Assembly (NCBI RefSeq): GCF_001905545.1
Contig: NZ_LIPD01000009.1
Location: 62,001-126,000, forward strand
Direction of reading: 5' to 3'
DNA length: 64,000 nucleotides
From: Streptomyces sp. CB02056
GTDB lineage: Bacteria > Actinomycetota > Actinomycetes > Streptomycetales > Streptomycetaceae
Positions within the stretch are counted from its first letter, which is position 1, and each line of letters opens with the position of its first letter. This document shows positions 15,149 to 23,471 of the stretch, piece after piece. The notes below the pieces were generated by a model. It did not search any database. It was not told where the DNA came from and saw only the letters and a list, made by a program, of their open reading frames with translations. A program made the translations under genes and the position numbers.

Positions 15149-15418
15149 TCAGCGGCCGGGGTGCCAGGTGGCCTCCAGCCGGGCCGTCCCGTCCGGCGCC
15201 GGGACGGCCCGCCAGCGGGCCCGCAGCCCGCCGGTGCCCGCGGCCGCCGGGCCGCCGCACCCGGCCGCCGGGCCGGCGGCCGGAGCCGGGGCGGCCCGGA
15301 GGACGCTGTTGTCGAGGGGGCTCGCCGCCAGGCGTCGGCCGACGGCGGCGAGGGTGGAGCGCAGTCGGCCCCGGTCGGTGGACGGACGGGTGGGCCGGAA
15401 GACGGCGACGATGGTCAT
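15149..15418 (-). CDS. Hypothetical 89-aa protein
   Basis: ATG 15418 with a textbook GGAGGTGA. The N-terminus TIVAVFRPTRPSTDRGRLRSTLAAVGRRL is strand-helix like, the middle is Ala/Pro/Gly low complexity with a single Cys, and the end (LRARWRAVPAPDGTARLEATWHPGR) could form two strands. No family recognised. It is placed between the NRAMP-like transporter (56 bp upstream) and the winged-helix regulator, same strand. Confidence 0.6.
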   Translation of the reverse strand: MTIVAVFRPTRPSTDRGRLRSTLAAVGRRLAASPLDNSVLRAAPAPAAGPAAGCGGPAAAGTGGLRARWRAVPAPDGTARLEATWHPGR

Positions 15419-15473
15419 GGCAGGTCACCTCCGTGACGGGACAACGGGCAGGGCGTGCGCGGAGCCGGTCGGC

Positions 15474-17123
15474 TCAGTGGTTCAGCGCGGTCTGGACGAT
15501 CTTGACGACGACCATCGCCATCGCGATCAGCAGGTAGGCGCGCAGGGCGCCCATGCCGACCTTGCGGGCGGTGGACAGCACCGGCTTGTCGAGGGTCTCC
15601 AGCGGGGGCATCCGCCAGTTCTCCCGGCCGGTGCGGTCGACCGGGTCCTCCTTGGTGCCGCGGCGCCCGAAGGTGAAGAAGTACCCGGCGACGAGCACAC
15701 CGGCGACGCCGCAGCCGGCCATGATCCACAGGATCGCGTCGGAGCTGATGTCCGGCCAGACCACGGCGGCGGTGAGGATCAGCGAGAGCATCACCAGGAC
15801 GCCGACCACCGCCGAGGTGAAGGCGTTGGTCCTCGGCCCGTTCGTCCAGGGCCCCAGTACGGCGCGGTCGTTGCAGAGCAGCAGCAGGAAGACGGTCGCG
15901 GAGGGCAGCAGCACCCCGGCCAGCACCTGGACGAACTGGGTCATCAGGCCCTGGGTGTAGTCGGTGGAGAGCAGCGTGATCGCCGCCGCCGCGACCACCA
16001 GGCCCGCGTAGATCCCGTAGAAGCCCTTGGCGCCCTTCACCCCGCGGTGCAGCGAGTGCTTGATGCCGAAGACGTCGCCGATCGCGTACGCGGTGGACAG
16101 CGACACCGCGAAGGCGCCGATGATCGAGGCGTCCAGCAGGGCTATCGCGAACAGCACGCCGGCCAGGTGCCCGGCCTTGTCCTCGATGCCCCGGGCGACG
16201 GCGGCCGCGTCGGAGAACTGGCCGAAGCCGTCGGTGCCCGCGAAGGCGGCGGCGGTGAGGCCCATCATGGCGGCGGCGCCGACGATCACGATCACGATGC
16301 CGATCCAGAGGTCGGCCTTCTCGTACTTCATGAAGCGCGGGGTGATCCGCTTGTCGATGACGTACGACTGCTGGAAGAACAGCTGCCAGGGCGCCACGGT
16401 GGTGCCGACGATGGAGACGATCACCAGCATCACGGCCGCGAGCTGACCGGACCCGCCCGGCATGCTCGGGACCACGAAGTCGTGCGCCATCTGCGAGGTC
16501 TTCGGGTGCACCATGAAGTAGATCGGCACCAGCAGCAGCGAGCCCAGGCAGAGCGCCACGGCGACCCGCTCGAAGCGCCGGAACGAGCCGGTGAAGGCCG
16601 AGGCGATGATGATCCCGGCCGCCAGCACCACCGAAGCGGCCTTCGGCAGGCCGAGGTACCCGGCCGCGAGCGTGACCCCGATGAACTCGGTGACCAGGGT
16701 CAGCGCGTTCAGCAGGAAGAGGTCGATCACGCTGAACGCGCCCCAGAACTTGCCGAAGCGCTCCAGGATCAGCCGGGCGTGCCCGACCCCGGTGACGGCG
16801 CCGAGCCGCAGCACCATCTCCTGGTTGACGTAGAGCACCGGGACCAGCATCAGCAGCGTCCACAGCAGCTGGGTGCCGTAGTTCTGCCCGGCCTGCCCGT
16901 AGGTGGAGAAGGCGCCGGCGTCGTTGTCGCCGACCATCACGATCAGGCCGGGCCCGATGATCGCGAGCAGGGTCTTCAGCCGCGCCGACAGGCCGTGGCG
17001 GGGCGTGGTGTCGTCGAGCCGGATGGTGCCGAGCGCACCCTTGATGTCACCGAGGTGGGCGTCGTCCAGGACGGCCGAACGCGGCTCGGGGACAGTGGAG
17101 TTGAGTGTGGCGTGGGTGGTCAT
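15474..17123 (-). CDS. NRAMP-family divalent metal transporter with non-canonical metal site
   Basis: 549 aa, ATG with GGAGG upstream; about 11 membrane helices after a ~50-residue soluble N-terminus. Overall NRAMP fold signatures are present (IIGPGLIVMVG...GAFSTYGQAG in TM1; the TM6 region IVGTTVAPWQLFFQQS). Canonical NRAMPs bind Mn/Fe through DPGN in TM1 and MPH in TM6. Here these read DAGA (Asp 68 kept, Asn replaced by Ala) and APW (Met and His replaced). Loss of the Met fits NRAMP-related transporters that move Mg2+ or other hard ions rather than Mn/Fe; that reassignment is inference. It leads the minus-strand block of regulators and ABC genes. Confidence 0.88.
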   Translation of the reverse strand: MTTHATLNSTVPEPRSAVLDDAHLGDIKGALGTIRLDDTTPRHGLSARLKTLLAIIGPGLIVMVGDNDAGAFSTYGQAGQNYGTQLLWTLLMLVPVLYVNQEMVLRLGAVTGVGHARLILERFGKFWGAFSVIDLFLLNALTLVTEFIGVTLAAGYLGLPKAASVVLAAGIIIASAFTGSFRRFERVAVALCLGSLLLVPIYFMVHPKTSQMAHDFVVPSMPGGSGQLAAVMLVIVSIVGTTVAPWQLFFQQSYVIDKRITPRFMKYEKADLWIGIVIVIVGAAAMMGLTAAAFAGTDGFGQFSDAAAVARGIEDKAGHLAGVLFAIALLDASIIGAFAVSLSTAYAIGDVFGIKHSLHRGVKGAKGFYGIYAGLVVAAAAITLLSTDYTQGLMTQFVQVLAGVLLPSATVFLLLLCNDRAVLGPWTNGPRTNAFTSAVVGVLVMLSLILTAAVVWPDISSDAILWIMAGCGVAGVLVAGYFFTFGRRGTKEDPVDRTGRENWRMPPLETLDKPVLSTARKVGMGALRAYLLIAMAMVVVKIVQTALNH

Positions 17124-17634
17124 GGTGGTTTCCTCCCTGGGCCCCGGACAGGCGGGGCGGTTCGGAGGCAGGCGGCAGCGCTCCCTGCAAGCGGACACGG
17201 CGCATCGGCGCGCGGCTGCGCGGCCCGTACGGAGGTGTGCGGGCACGGCGGAGCCGCGTGCGGACGTGGCGTGGACGTCGTGGCTGACGGATCGTCAGGA
17301 CGTTGTGCAGGGAAGGTTGTTACCGCATGCCGGAGGTGTACGAGGGCAAGCGGGGGTAGGGGCAACTGTGGCCCGGACTACTGCAATCCATGTCTCTCGC
17401 CTCCTCCCGGCCGGCGCACCCCGTGGTGCGTGTCATCGACGCGGCAAGGAGTTCACCGGCCCGCGCAACGCGACCGCCGGTTCACCCCAACTCGTCAGAG
17501 CTTAGTCCCGTCCGGAGGTGATACTTGCGCACTTGGTTAAACCTTTACCTTTGGCGGGTGCTCCGGGTGCTCCGGGTGCTCCGGGTGCTCCGGGCGTTCC
17601 GGTCGCTCCGAGGCGCTCGTCCCGGTCCTCCGCT
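17124..17634. other. 511-bp intergenic region upstream of the NRAMP-like gene
   Basis: This is long for this genome. On the minus strand it would be a leader of up to ~400 nt for the NRAMP-like gene. I looked for M-box, Mn (yybP) and c-di-AMP (ydaO) riboswitch cores. A ydaO-like stretch TTGGGGTGAACCGG is present on the minus strand near 17490, but the other conserved ydaO blocks were not found, so no riboswitch is called. An AT-richer patch (17530-17552) could hold promoter elements. The right part contains the 9-bp tandem array 17556-17600. Confidence 0.5.
17556..17600. repeat. 9-bp tandem repeat GGGTGCTCC x4 plus one degenerate copy
   Basis: Four perfect GGGTGCTCC units (17556-17591) and GGGCGTTCC (17592-17600), followed by further decayed units. 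Located 35 bp beyond the stop of the FdhF-like gene, in non-coding sequence. Confidence 0.9.
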
Positions 17635-19980
17635 TCAGGACTTCTCGATCGTCACCTTCAGATGCTTCATGATCGGCTGGTCGCTCTGGGTGCTGTAGTC
17701 GCCGATCGCGCACAGCACGTTCAGCTCCGGCATGTACCCGGCCGCGCAGCCGCGCGGGATGTCGTACGGGACGGCCAGGTAGCCGTGCACCGAGCGGGTG
17801 CTGCCGTCCCGGGCGGTGCTGGTGACGTCCACCCGGTCGAACTCGGCCAGCCCGCGCTCGCGCATGTCGTCCCGGTTCATGAACACCAGGGTGCGCAGGT
17901 TCTTCACGCCCCGGTAGCGGTCGTCGTCCGAGTAGATGGTGGTGTTCCACTGGTCGTGCGAGCGCATGGTGCCCAGCGCCAGGGTGCCCGCCCCGGGGAC
18001 GACGTCGGGCAGCGGGGCGGCGGAGAACTCGGCCCTGCCGGAGGGGGTGTCGAAGACCAGCTCGCGGGCCGGCTGCTTGATCCGGAAGCCCAGCGGCAGC
18101 CGCACCCGGCGGTTGAAGTCCTCGAAGCCGTCCAGGACCCGGGCCATGGTGTCGCGGATGCGGTCGTAGTCCTCGATGTACCACTCCCACGGGGTGGCGC
18201 TGTCCGGCAGCGCCGCGCGGGCCATCCCGGCGACGATCGCGGGCTCGGAGAGCAGGTGCGGCGAGGCCGGGCGCTTCATGCCGACCGACAGGTGCACCAT
18301 GCTCATCGAGTCCTCGACCGAGGTGGACTGCACCCCGGCGCGCTGGTGGTCCTTCTCGGTCCGGCCCAGACAGGGCAGGATCAGCGCGGCCCGCCCGTGC
18401 ACCAGGTGGCTGCGGTTCAGCTTGGTGCTCACCTGGACGGTCAGCTCGCAGGTCTCCAGGGCCTGCCGGGTGTACGGGGTGTCCGGCGCGGCGAGCGCGA
18501 AGTTGCCGCCCATGCCGACGAACACCGTGACGTCGCCGCGCCGCATCGCCTCGATCGTGCCGACGGTGTCCAGCCCGTGCTCGCGCGGCGGCTCGATCCC
18601 GCACACCTCGGCGAGCCGGTCCAGGAACCCGGCGGCGGGCCGGTGGTCGATGCCGCAGGTGCGGTTGCCCTGGACGTTGCTGTGCCCGCGCACCGGGGAG
18701 GGGCCCGCCCCCTCGCGGCCCAGGTTGCCGCGCAGCAGCAGGAGGTTGACGATCTCCCGGACGGTGTCCACGCCGTGCTCGTGCTGGGTCACGCCCAGGC
18801 ACCAGCTGAAGATCGAGCGGTCGGCCTCCCGGTAGACCCGGGCCGCCCCGAGGATGTCGGCCCGCTCCAGCCCGCTCTGGCGCTCGATCTCCTCCCAGGG
18901 CGTGGCCAGGCAGATGTCGCGGTAGGCCTCGAAGCCGGTGGTGTGGCGGTCGATGAACAGCCGGTCCAGCGCCCGGTCGTCGGCCGCGGACTGCTCCAGG
19001 ACCGCCTTCGCCATGCCGCGCAGCAGCGCCATGTCGCCGCCGATCCGCGGCTGGAGGTTCAGGGTGCTGGTGCGGGTGGCCCGGTTCAGCGCCATGTCGG
19101 TGAAGTCGTGCGGGATGATCGTCCGGGTCGCCGCCGCCTCGACCAGCGGGTTGATGTGGACGACCTGCGCGCCGCGCTTGTACGCCTCGGCGAGCGAGGT
19201 GAGCATCCGGGGCGCGTTGGAGGCCGCGTTGACGCCCAGGATGAACAGCGCGTCGGTGACCTCCCAGTCCTTGAGGTCGACCGTCCCCTTCCCGGTGCCG
19301 AGCGAGGCCTGCAGCGCCCGGCCGCTGGCCTCGTGGCACATGTTGGAGCAGTCGGGCAGGTTGTTGGTGCCCAGCTCGCGGGCCAGCAGCTGGTAGAGGA
19401 AGGTCGCCTCGTTGCCGAGCCGGCCGGAGGTGTAGAACGCCGCCCGGTTCGGGTCGTCCAGCCCGCGCAGGGCGCGGCCGACCAGGGCGAACGCGTCCTT
19501 CCAGCCGATCGGGACGTAGTGGTCGGTGTCCGGGTCGTAGACCATCGGCTCGGTGAGCCGGCCCTGGTCCTCCAGCGCGAAGTCGCTCCACCCGGACAGC
19601 TCGGTCACCGAGTGGGCGGCGAAGAACTCCCGGCCGACCCGCTTGCGGGTCATCTCCCAGGTGACGTGCTTGATGCCGTTCTCGCAGATGTCCAGGTGCA
19701 GGCCCTTGGTGTCGTCGGGCCAGGCGCAGCCGGGGCAGTCGAAGCCGCCGTTCTCGTGGTTCATCCGCATCACCGCCCGCGGCCCGTCCAGGTACGCGCC
19801 CTCGCGGGCCAGGAAGCGGGTGACGCTCTTGGCGGCGCCCCAGCCGGCGGCCGGGTGGTGGTACGGCGCGACGTGGGGCGGCCCGGCGGGGGAGGGGCCG
19901 ACGTCCTCCCGCGGCTCCCGCGGGGGCTCCTGCGGCTGCTTCCGCGGGGGAGTGGTGGCGGCGTCGTCGGAGGTGGTCAC
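17635..19980 (-). CDS. FdhF/YdeP-family molybdopterin oxidoreductase
   Basis: 781 aa from GTG 19980 (AAGGCGAG upstream); an in-frame ATG at 20001 is possible. The N-terminal region holds FDCPGCAWPD (a CxxC pair), then the catalytic domain with SGRLGNEATFLYQLLARELGTNN and DCSNMCHEASG, where Cys occupies the Mo-ligand position. GVTQHEHGVDTVREIVNLLLLRGNLGREGAGPSPVRGHSNVQG is the conserved bis-MGD-binding block. The C-terminal molydop_binding domain starts near FMNRDDMRERGL. This is the YdeP-like branch of formate-dehydrogenase-type enzymes, cytoplasmic. FdhD and a LysR regulator encoded just upstream support maturation and control. True substrate (formate or other) is not settled by sequence. 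Confidence 0.92.
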   Translation of the reverse strand: MTTSDDAATTPPRKQPQEPPREPREDVGPSPAGPPHVAPYHHPAAGWGAAKSVTRFLAREGAYLDGPRAVMRMNHENGGFDCPGCAWPDDTKGLHLDICENGIKHVTWEMTRKRVGREFFAAHSVTELSGWSDFALEDQGRLTEPMVYDPDTDHYVPIGWKDAFALVGRALRGLDDPNRAAFYTSGRLGNEATFLYQLLARELGTNNLPDCSNMCHEASGRALQASLGTGKGTVDLKDWEVTDALFILGVNAASNAPRMLTSLAEAYKRGAQVVHINPLVEAAATRTIIPHDFTDMALNRATRTSTLNLQPRIGGDMALLRGMAKAVLEQSAADDRALDRLFIDRHTTGFEAYRDICLATPWEEIERQSGLERADILGAARVYREADRSIFSWCLGVTQHEHGVDTVREIVNLLLLRGNLGREGAGPSPVRGHSNVQGNRTCGIDHRPAAGFLDRLAEVCGIEPPREHGLDTVGTIEAMRRGDVTVFVGMGGNFALAAPDTPYTRQALETCELTVQVSTKLNRSHLVHGRAALILPCLGRTEKDHQRAGVQSTSVEDSMSMVHLSVGMKRPASPHLLSEPAIVAGMARAALPDSATPWEWYIEDYDRIRDTMARVLDGFEDFNRRVRLPLGFRIKQPARELVFDTPSGRAEFSAAPLPDVVPGAGTLALGTMRSHDQWNTTIYSDDDRYRGVKNLRTLVFMNRDDMRERGLAEFDRVDVTSTARDGSTRSVHGYLAVPYDIPRGCAAGYMPELNVLCAIGDYSTQSDQPIMKHLKVTIEKS

Positions 19981-20122
19981 GGTACTCGCCTTCCGTCGCA
20001 CGGGTCGGACAACCGGGGCTGGGTCGAGGCTATGCCGGGCGGTCGGGGCGCGCGCGTCGAGCGGCCGCGGGTGCCGGGCCTCCGTGCCCAGGGTCCGTGC
20101 GCCCGGTGTGGGCGCCCGGTGG

Positions 20123-21043
20123 TCAGGCGCCGCCCGGCAGGCTGCCGAGGACGGCGGCCACCTCGGTGCGCCGGGCGACCTCCAGCAGCGCGCGGGCCAT
20201 CACCGAGCCGGGCTCCCGGGCGGCGGTCACCAGCCCGATCGGCGCGCTGTGCACCGGCTCCGCCAGCGGGACGGCCCGCATCCCGTGCGGCACGCCGAAC
20301 ACGTGCAGCCAGGCGTACGGCACGATGCTCGCCCAGTGGCCGGTGCGGACGTGGGCGAAGAGCGAGGCCACCGAGTCGGTCTCGACTCGGGGCGTGGCCT
20401 CGAGGCCGAGGCCCGCGAACACCTCGTCCAGCACCCGGCGGCCCTGCATGCCCGGGTGCAGCAGGCACAGCGGCAGCCGGGCGGCCTCCTCCCAGGTCGC
20501 CCGGGGGTGCCGGGCCAGTTCGTCGGCCGGACCGGTCAGCAGGACGTACCGCTCCTCGTAGAGCGGGAGCGCGCGCAGGTCGTCGGCGCCCGGTCCGGGC
20601 AGGTAGGTGATGCCCGCGTCGATCTCGAAGTTCCGCACCTGGCGCAGGAGTTCGTCGGATCGCAGGTCGGTGGACAGCTTCACGGCGGCCAGCGGGTGGG
20701 CGGCGCAGAACGGTCCGGTGAGCAGCGGGACGGCGCCCGAGGCGGTCGGCACCGAGCCGATCCGCAGCCGTCCGGCCAGGCCGGTGCGCAGCGCGTCCAC
20801 CTCGTCCCGCAGGGCGTCCCGGTCGGCCAGGATGCGCTGCGCCCACAGCACGATCCGCTCGCCCTCGGGCGTCAGCCCCTCGTAGCTGCGCCCGCGCCGC
20901 ACCAGCAGCACCTTCAGCTCGTCCTCCAGCTTGCGCAGGGCCTCGGAGAGCGCGGGCTGGGAGACGTGGCAGGCCTGGGCGGCGCGGGCGAAGTGGCGCT
21001 CGCGGGCGAGCGCGACGAGGTACTCCAGCTGGCGGAAGAGCAT
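20123..21043 (-). CDS. LysR-family regulator of the formate-dehydrogenase-like module
   Basis: 306 aa. An N-terminal winged HTH (FRQLEYLVALARERHFARAAQACHVSQPALSEALRKLEDEL) is followed by a linker helix and a periplasmic-binding-like effector domain (GRLRIGSVPTASGAVPLL...). Its ATG follows the fdhD stop with no gap (21043/21044), so it is in the same transcript, between fdhD and the FdhF-like gene. It most likely controls the module in response to a small-molecule effector, unidentified. Confidence 0.9.
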   Translation of the reverse strand: MLFRQLEYLVALARERHFARAAQACHVSQPALSEALRKLEDELKVLLVRRGRSYEGLTPEGERIVLWAQRILADRDALRDEVDALRTGLAGRLRIGSVPTASGAVPLLTGPFCAAHPLAAVKLSTDLRSDELLRQVRNFEIDAGITYLPGPGADDLRALPLYEERYVLLTGPADELARHPRATWEEAARLPLCLLHPGMQGRRVLDEVFAGLGLEATPRVETDSVASLFAHVRTGHWASIVPYAWLHVFGVPHGMRAVPLAEPVHSAPIGLVTAAREPGSVMARALLEVARRTEVAAVLGSLPGGA

Positions 21044-21919
21044 CTACCGGCCTTCCTCCCGGACGGCGGCCTCGGCGTCGGTTCGGACGTCCGGGCCGAC
21101 GTCGATCCGGTCCGCGCGGGTGTAGACGTTCATCGACTCGCCGCGCAGGAAGCCGACCAGGGTCAGCCCGGTCTCCTCCGCGAGGTCCACGGCCAGCGAG
21201 GACGGCGCGGAGACCGCCGCGAGCAGCGGAACGCCCGCCATCACGGCCTTCTGCACCAGCTCGAAGGAGGCCCGGCCGCTGACCATCAGCACCGTGCCGC
21301 GGGCCGGCAGCAGCCCCTCGCGCAGGGCGTGGCCGACCACCTTGTCCACGGCGTTGTGCCGGCCCACGTCCTCGCGCAGGCAGAGCAGCCGCCCGTCGGC
21401 GTCGAACAGCCCGGCCGCGTGCAGGCCGCCGGTGCTGTCGAAGACCTTCTGGGCGGCGCGCAGCCGGTCCGGCAGCGCGGAGAGCAGCGCGGGGGTGACG
21501 CGCAGCCCGTCCTCGGCGACGCTCCACGGCGCGGTGGTGCGCACCGCGTCCAGGCTGGCCTTGCCGCACAGGCCGCAGGAGGAGGTGGTGTAGAAGTTGC
21601 GCTCCAGCGAGGCGTCGGGGGCGGGCACACCGGGGGCCAGCTGGACGTCCACCACGTTGTAGGTGTTGCCGCCGTCGGCGGTCGCGCCGGCGCAGTAGCG
21701 GATGCCGGCCACCTGCCCGGCGGCGTGCACCACGCCCTCGCTGACCAGGAAGCCGGCCGCCAGGTCGAAGTCGCTGCCCGGGGTGCGCATGGTCACCGTC
21801 AGCGGGCGCCCGCCGACCCGGATCTCCATCGGCTCCTCGGCGGCCAGGGTGTCGGGACGGTACGAGGGCGCGCCCTGGCGCAGGCGCAGCACTCTGCGGG
21901 GTACGGTCACTCGGCCCAT
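21044..21919 (-). CDS. fdhD: FdhD, sulfur carrier for formate dehydrogenase maturation
   Basis: 291 aa, ATG with GAGGAG upstream. FdhD transfers sulfur from a cysteine desulfurase to the Mo-bis-MGD cofactor of formate dehydrogenases. Diagnostic features are seen: RTPGSDFDLAAGFLVSEGV, the essential cysteine loop SSCGLCGKAS (~120), LREDVGRHNAVDKVVG, SGRASFELVQKA, and the tail LAEETGLTLVGFLRGESMNVYT. It overlaps the MFS gene by 13 bp and abuts lysR, showing an operon with the FdhF-like enzyme. Confidence 0.96.
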   Translation of the reverse strand: MGRVTVPRRVLRLRQGAPSYRPDTLAAEEPMEIRVGGRPLTVTMRTPGSDFDLAAGFLVSEGVVHAAGQVAGIRYCAGATADGGNTYNVVDVQLAPGVPAPDASLERNFYTTSSCGLCGKASLDAVRTTAPWSVAEDGLRVTPALLSALPDRLRAAQKVFDSTGGLHAAGLFDADGRLLCLREDVGRHNAVDKVVGHALREGLLPARGTVLMVSGRASFELVQKAVMAGVPLLAAVSAPSSLAVDLAEETGLTLVGFLRGESMNVYTRADRIDVGPDVRTDAEAAVREEGR

Positions 21920-23226
21920 GGCGGTCGGCTCCTCGGTGGTGTGCTGGCGACGGACTGTACGGATGCATCCTCGCGCGTCGGCGGCTCCGGGTGCTCCCCG
22001 GCCGGCAGGTGGCGGCGGCTGTGGGCGGCGGTGACCGCCAGGCAGAGCAGGCCGACGGCCGCCATGGCTGCCAGCAGCGCCGGGTAGGAGGCGTGGCCGG
22101 CGATGCCGGCGAGCAGCAGCGGGGTGAGGAAGCCGCTGGAGGTGGTGCTCTGGTAGAGCGAGGCGGAGGTCGGGCCGGAGGCGTGCGGGTCGGGGGCGTG
22201 CCGGGTGAGCCGCTCCACCTCGTGCAGCCCCGCGCCGAGCGTCAGCCCGTACCCGATGCCGAGGACCACGGCGGCGGCCACCACCAGGCCCACCGAGTCG
22301 CGGGCGGCGGCGACGGCGCCGAGCAGCAGCCCGGCGATGACGGTGGCCATCGCGGTGAGGGTGGCCCGGGCGCTGTCCGCGTCGTCCAGCCGGGCGGCGA
22401 AGGGCTGGGCGACCACGCCGGTGGCCAGGGTCAGCGCCGCGACCAGGCCGCTGAACAGCGGGGCGTAGCCGGGCACCCGGTCGGCGACCAGCGGCGGCAG
22501 CACCACGTACGCCACGGTGGCGGCGCCGAGCACGGCCGGGCTGGCGGGCAGCACGACGTAGCGGAACCGGGGGTGGCGGACGGCTGCCGTGCGGTGCGGG
22601 GGATTGCCGCGGCCCGGGGTGCTCTCCGGCCTGCCGTCCGCCTTGGCCCCTGCTCCGGCCTCCGGCTTCGTCTCCGGGAGCCCGCGGGTGGCCCGCAGTA
22701 CCAGCAGGCAGCCCAGCGCGTGGGCGAGGGCGGGCAGCCCCGTCGGGCCGGGCAGCCACTCGGCGAGCACCCCGGAGGCCAGCGCGCCCGCCGCGAAGCC
22801 CGTACCGGTGGCGTACATCGCCCGGCGGGCCGCCCGCTCGGGCGGGACGGCGGGCCCGGAGAGCTCGCGCAGCCAGGCCGTCCCGGCCAGGAAGACCAGC
22901 CCGGCCGCGAAGCCGGTGGCCAGCCGGGCGGCGTACACGGACGGCTCGTCCGGCAGCGCCAGCACGACACTGGCGGCGGCGGACAGTCCCAGCGCGCCGC
23001 GCACCGTCCGCCGCCGGCCGTACCGGTCGGCGGCGGGCCCGCCCAGCAGCAGCCCGGGCACCAGGCCGACCAGGTAGACCGAGAACATCGCGGCCAGCGA
23101 GAGCGCCGACCAGTCAGTGCGCGCCCGGTACACGGTGGCCAGCGCGGTGAACTGGTTGGCGCCCCAGGCGGCGACGGCGACGGCGGCGGCCGCCGGGAGC
23201 CAGCGGGCGGTGCGGGACGGGGGCAT
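21907..23226 (-). CDS. MFS transporter (12-TM)
   Basis: 439 aa from ATG 23226; the ribosome-binding site is weak, and a longer start at 23325 is open. Twelve hydrophobic helices, with the MFS loop 2-3 motif GGPAADRYGRRRT (~62-74) and its weak counterpart in the second half (AARLDDADSARA). The tail is Pro/Thr-rich. It is first in the fdhD-lysR-fdhF direction and overlaps fdhD by 13 bp. The substrate is unknown; formate or nitrite transport is not indicated by sequence, since those use other families. Confidence 0.85.
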   Translation of the reverse strand: MPPSRTARWLPAAAAVAVAAWGANQFTALATVYRARTDWSALSLAAMFSVYLVGLVPGLLLGGPAADRYGRRRTVRGALGLSAAASVVLALPDEPSVYAARLATGFAAGLVFLAGTAWLRELSGPAVPPERAARRAMYATGTGFAAGALASGVLAEWLPGPTGLPALAHALGCLLVLRATRGLPETKPEAGAGAKADGRPESTPGRGNPPHRTAAVRHPRFRYVVLPASPAVLGAATVAYVVLPPLVADRVPGYAPLFSGLVAALTLATGVVAQPFAARLDDADSARATLTAMATVIAGLLLGAVAAARDSVGLVVAAAVVLGIGYGLTLGAGLHEVERLTRHAPDPHASGPTSASLYQSTTSSGFLTPLLLAGIAGHASYPALLAAMAAVGLLCLAVTAAHSRRHLPAGEHPEPPTREDASVQSVASTPPRSRPPWAE

Positions 23227-23270
23227 GCGCGCGCTCTGCTCGGTTTCTCTCGGGTGCTTTCCGGGGGCGG

Positions 23271-23439
23271 GAATTCGCTGGGAATTCCCGGTTCCCCGAT
23301 TCCCGTCCAGTGTCCGGCAGGCCATCGCAGCACGTCAAAGAGGCAACACGACTGAACCGATAAGCCCCGCCTATCAACAGCCCCGCGGATACCCCGTCGA
23401 TATCCCGGCCCGTTTCCCCCGGAATTCCGACCGGAATTC
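23271..23439. repeat. Two paired GGAATTC motifs upstream of the MFS gene
   Basis: GAATTC occurs at 23271, 23282, 23422 and 23434: two pairs, each with 11-12 bp between copies, ~140 bp apart, in the 245-bp gap between the MFS and GreA-like genes. AT-rich hexamers are rare in this GC context, and helical phasing suggests a binding site for a dimeric regulator. Confidence 0.5.
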
Positions 23440-23471
23440 GACCGTGCCGCGCCGTGCCGCGTCGCGCCGCC

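Noticed and set aside
17124..17520. ydaO (c-di-AMP), M-box or Mn riboswitch upstream of the NRAMP-like gene
   Set aside because: Only one short ydaO-like block was found; the other conserved blocks were not, so no RNA feature was called.
17556..17600. CRISPR-like or coding interpretation of the GGGTGCTCC array
   Set aside because: Units are contiguous without spacers and lie outside any supported gene.
17518..20610. 1030-codon plus-strand frame opposite the FdhF-like gene
   Set aside because: Repetitive Val/Arg/Gly shadow; the minus strand encodes a recognisable molybdoenzyme and LysR protein.
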